A DNA stretch of 64,000 bases from Archivesica marissinica (taxonomy: Eukaryota; Mollusca; Bivalvia; Venerida; Vesicomyidae): positions 24,198,597 to 24,262,596 of the forward strand of contig CM026401.1 in assembly GCA_014843695.1 (NCBI GenBank). The letters run 5' to 3'. Positions 60,401-64,000 of this stretch are shown piece by piece (the stretch's first letter is position 1; each line of letters opens with the position of its first letter). The notes under the pieces are model-generated. The model saw nothing but the letters and a program-made list of their open reading frames with translations, ran no database searches and was not told the origin of the DNA. The position numbers and the translations under genes were made by a program.

Positions 60401-62815
60401 CCCTGCATACCCTACACCAGTACATTACCCTGCCCACCCTACATCATTGTGCATTACCCTGCATACCCTACATCATTCTGCATTACTCTGCATACCCTAC
60501 ATAATTCTGCATTATCCTGCTTACCCTACATCATTCTACATTACCCTGCCCACCCTACACCATTCTGCATTACCCTACACCAGTCTACATTACCCTGCCC
60601 ACCCTACATCATTCTACATTACCCTGCATACCCTACATCATTGTGCATTACTCTGCATACCCTACATCATTCTGCATTACCCTGCATACCATGCATCATT
60701 CTACATTACCCTGCATACCCTACATCATTCTACATTACCCTGCATACCCTACATCATTCTACATTACCATGCATACCCTACATCATTCTACATTACCCTG
60801 CATACCCTGCATCATTCTACATTACCCTGCATACCCTACATCATTCTACATTACCCTGCCCACCCTACATCATTGTGCATTACCCTGCATACCCTGCATC
60901 ATTCTACATTACCCTGCATACCCTACATCATTCTACATTACCATGCATACCCTGCATCATTCTACATTACCCTGCATACCCTGCATCATTCTACATTACT
61001 CTGCATACCCTACATAATTCTGCATTATCCTGCCCACCCTACATCATTGTGCATTACCCTGCATACCCTGCATCATTCTACATTACCCTGCATACCCTAC
61101 ATCATTCTACATTACCATGCATACCCTGCATCATTCTACATTACCCTGCATACCCTGCATCATTCTACATTACTCTGCATACCCTACATAATTCTGCATT
61201 ATCCTGCATACCCTACATCATTCTACATTACCCTGCATACCCTACATCATTCTACATTACCCTGCATACCCTACATCATTCCATTCTACATTACCCTGCA
61301 TACCCTACACCATTCTACATTACCATGCATACCCTACATCATTCTACATTACCCTGCATACCCTACACCATTCTACATTACCCTGCATACCCTACATCAT
61401 TCTACATTACCCTGCATACCCTACATCATTCTACATTACCCTGCATACCCTACATCATTCTACATTACCCTGCATACCCTACATCATTCTACATTACCCT
61501 GCATACCCTACATCATTCTACATTACCCTGCATACCCTACATCATTCTACATTACCCTGCATACCCTACATCATTCTACATTACCCTGCATACCCTACAT
61601 CATTCTACATTACCCTGCATACCCTACATCATTCTACATTACCCTGCATACCCTACATCATTCTACATTACCATGCATACCCTACATCATTCTACATTAC
61701 CCTGCATACCCTACATCATTCTACATTACCCTGCATACCCTACACCATTCTACATTACCATGCATACCCTACATCATTCTACATTACCCTGCATACCCTA
61801 CATCATTCTACATTACCCTGCATACCCTACATCATTCTACATTACCCTGCATACCCTACATCATTCTACATTACCCTGCATACCCTACATCATTCTACAT
61901 TACCCTGCATACCCTACACCATTCTACATTACCCTGCATACCCTACATCATTCTACATTACCCTGCATACCCTACATCATTCTACATTACCATGCATACC
62001 CTACATCATTCTACATTACCCTGCATACCCTACACCATTCTACATTACCCTGCATACCCTACATCATTCTACATTACCCTGCATACCCTACACCATTCTA
62101 CATTACCCTGCATACCCTACATCATTCTACATTACCCTGCATACCCTACATCATTCTACATTACCCTGCATACCCTACATCATTCTACATTACCCTGCAT
62201 ACCCTACATCATTCTGCATTACCCTGCATACCCTGCATCATTCTACATTACCCTGTATACCCTACACCATTCTACATTACCCTGCATACCCTACATCATT
62301 CTACATTACCCTGTATGCCCTACATCATTCTACATTACCCTACACCATTCTACATTACATGCATACCCTACATCATTCTACATTACCCTGCCCACCCTAC
62401 ATCATTGTGCATTACCCTGCATACCCTGCATCATTCTACATTACCCTGCATACCCTACATCATTCTACATTACCATGCATACCCTGCATCATTCTACATT
62501 ACCCTGCATACCCTGCATCATTCTACATTACTCTGCATACCCTACATAATTCTGCATTATCCTGCCCACCCTACATCATTGTGCATTACCCTGCATACCC
62601 TGCATCATTCTACATTACCCTGCATACCCTACATCATTCTACATTACCATGCATACCCTGCATCATTCTACATTACCCTGCATACCCTGCATCATTCTAC
62701 ATTACTCTGCATACCCTACATAATTCTGCATTATCCTGCATACCCTACATCATTGTGCATTACCCTGCATACCCTGCATCATTCTACATTACCCTGCATA
62801 CCCTACATCATTCTA
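51457..62815. repeat. 29-bp satellite (array F), about 390 copies
   Basis: The unit equals the array E monomer (CATTCTACATTACCCTACAT type) with an extra 9 bases of TACCCTGCA type in the middle. Variants are ACCATGCAT, CACCATTC, CTGTAT, CTGCATCATT and TGCCCACC. Since 29 is not a multiple of three and the unit has no plus-strand stop, all three plus-strand frames stay open for kilobases; this accounts for open frames over 2000 codons. A six-unit, 174-bp higher-order repeat starting TGCCCACCCTACATCATTG recurs in pairs near 54836, 56885, 59567, 61032 and 62566. The patch 57720-57900 has many small deletions. Confidence 0.97.
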
Positions 62816-63815
62816 NNNNNNNNNNNNNNNNNNNNNNNNNNNNNNNNNNNNNNNNNNNNNNNNNNNNNNNNNNNNNNNNNNNNNNNNNNNNNNNNNNNNN
62901 NNNNNNNNNNNNNNNNNNNNNNNNNNNNNNNNNNNNNNNNNNNNNNNNNNNNNNNNNNNNNNNNNNNNNNNNNNNNNNNNNNNNNNNNNNNNNNNNNNNN
63001 NNNNNNNNNNNNNNNNNNNNNNNNNNNNNNNNNNNNNNNNNNNNNNNNNNNNNNNNNNNNNNNNNNNNNNNNNNNNNNNNNNNNNNNNNNNNNNNNNNNN
63101 NNNNNNNNNNNNNNNNNNNNNNNNNNNNNNNNNNNNNNNNNNNNNNNNNNNNNNNNNNNNNNNNNNNNNNNNNNNNNNNNNNNNNNNNNNNNNNNNNNNN
63201 NNNNNNNNNNNNNNNNNNNNNNNNNNNNNNNNNNNNNNNNNNNNNNNNNNNNNNNNNNNNNNNNNNNNNNNNNNNNNNNNNNNNNNNNNNNNNNNNNNNN
63301 NNNNNNNNNNNNNNNNNNNNNNNNNNNNNNNNNNNNNNNNNNNNNNNNNNNNNNNNNNNNNNNNNNNNNNNNNNNNNNNNNNNNNNNNNNNNNNNNNNNN
63401 NNNNNNNNNNNNNNNNNNNNNNNNNNNNNNNNNNNNNNNNNNNNNNNNNNNNNNNNNNNNNNNNNNNNNNNNNNNNNNNNNNNNNNNNNNNNNNNNNNNN
63501 NNNNNNNNNNNNNNNNNNNNNNNNNNNNNNNNNNNNNNNNNNNNNNNNNNNNNNNNNNNNNNNNNNNNNNNNNNNNNNNNNNNNNNNNNNNNNNNNNNNN
63601 NNNNNNNNNNNNNNNNNNNNNNNNNNNNNNNNNNNNNNNNNNNNNNNNNNNNNNNNNNNNNNNNNNNNNNNNNNNNNNNNNNNNNNNNNNNNNNNNNNNN
63701 NNNNNNNNNNNNNNNNNNNNNNNNNNNNNNNNNNNNNNNNNNNNNNNNNNNNNNNNNNNNNNNNNNNNNNNNNNNNNNNNNNNNNNNNNNNNNNNNNNNN
63801 NNNNNNNNNNNNNNN
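62816..63815. other. Assembly gap, exactly 1000 N
   Basis: Placeholder gap inside array F, of the same length as the first gap. The true size is unknown. Confidence 0.99.
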
Positions 63816-64000
63816 CATTACCCTGCATACCCTGCATCATTCTACATTACCCTGCATACCCTACATCATTCTACATTACCATGCATACCCTGCATCATTC
63901 TACATTACCCTGCATACCCTGCATCATTCTACATTACCATGCATACCCTACATAATTCTACATTACCCTGCATACCCTACATCATTCTGCATTACCCTGC
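63816..64000. repeat. 29-bp satellite (array F) after the gap
   Basis: The same 29-bp unit continues to the end of the window, so the array is longer than the part shown. Confidence 0.96.

Noticed and set aside
51457..62815. Possible telomeric repeat because of CCCTA strings
   Set aside because: The unit is 29 bp and derives from the neighbouring 20-bp satellite; there is no run of a 5-7-bp telomere motif.
51471..63955. Open frames of over 1000 codons rich in Tyr, His and Thr
   Set aside because: All three plus-strand frames are open because the 29-bp unit has no stop, and the longest frames overlap each other and run across an N gap.

Overview
This is eukaryotic nuclear DNA, probably from an invertebrate animal. 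A lophotrochozoan such as a mollusc is my guess from the mix of tRNA-derived SINEs, Tc1, pogo, hAT and non-LTR elements, but nothing here proves it. About 45 kb of the 64 kb is tandem repeat. There are no bacterial genes, operons, CRISPR arrays, tRNA or rRNA genes. The many very long open frames inside the arrays are by-products of repeats that lack stop codons and I do not call them genes.

The one host gene I can identify is XRN1, the cytoplasmic 5'-3' exoribonuclease. It lies on the minus strand as five short exons that join in perfect frame: 24968-24837, 24358-24258, 20315-20218, 10804-10695 and 3616-3506. Together they make 552 nt, or 184 codons. They hold the LDMNG, AVDG, GEGEH and LDADL active-site motifs and the KMNQQRGRR 5'-phosphate pocket. 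The exon with the start codon (MGVPKF... in the family) was not found before position 37900. The remainder of the protein would lie left of position 1.

Layout from left to right: a 15-bp array (1-3456); XRN1 exon 6; element X copy 1 (4146-5678); a 23-bp array (5679-6688); a damaged second copy of exon 5 (6801-6909); a 20-bp G/T-rich array (7003-9451); a 1000-N gap; the same sequence again with an intact exon 5 (10452-19373); a small DNA-transposon remnant; exon 4; a 44-46-bp array carrying a SINE and a Tc1 element (20316-24129); exons 3 and 2; and a 76-bp array. Next comes a transposon-rich stretch (25611-37900) with a hAT element, element X copy 2 holding a nested pogo-like element, LINE remnants, SINEs and MITEs. 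Then come a 20-bp array (37921-51456), a 29-bp array derived from it (51457-62815), a second 1000-N gap and more 29-bp repeat.

The most striking points are these. Each XRN1 intron seen here has its own minisatellite family. The 44-46-bp family is a tandem multiplication of the 3' splice site of XRN1 exon 4, so it lays dozens of decoy acceptors in front of the real one. The 29-bp array grew from the adjacent 20-bp array by a 9-bp internal duplication. The repeated block around the first gap looks like a false duplication in the assembly.
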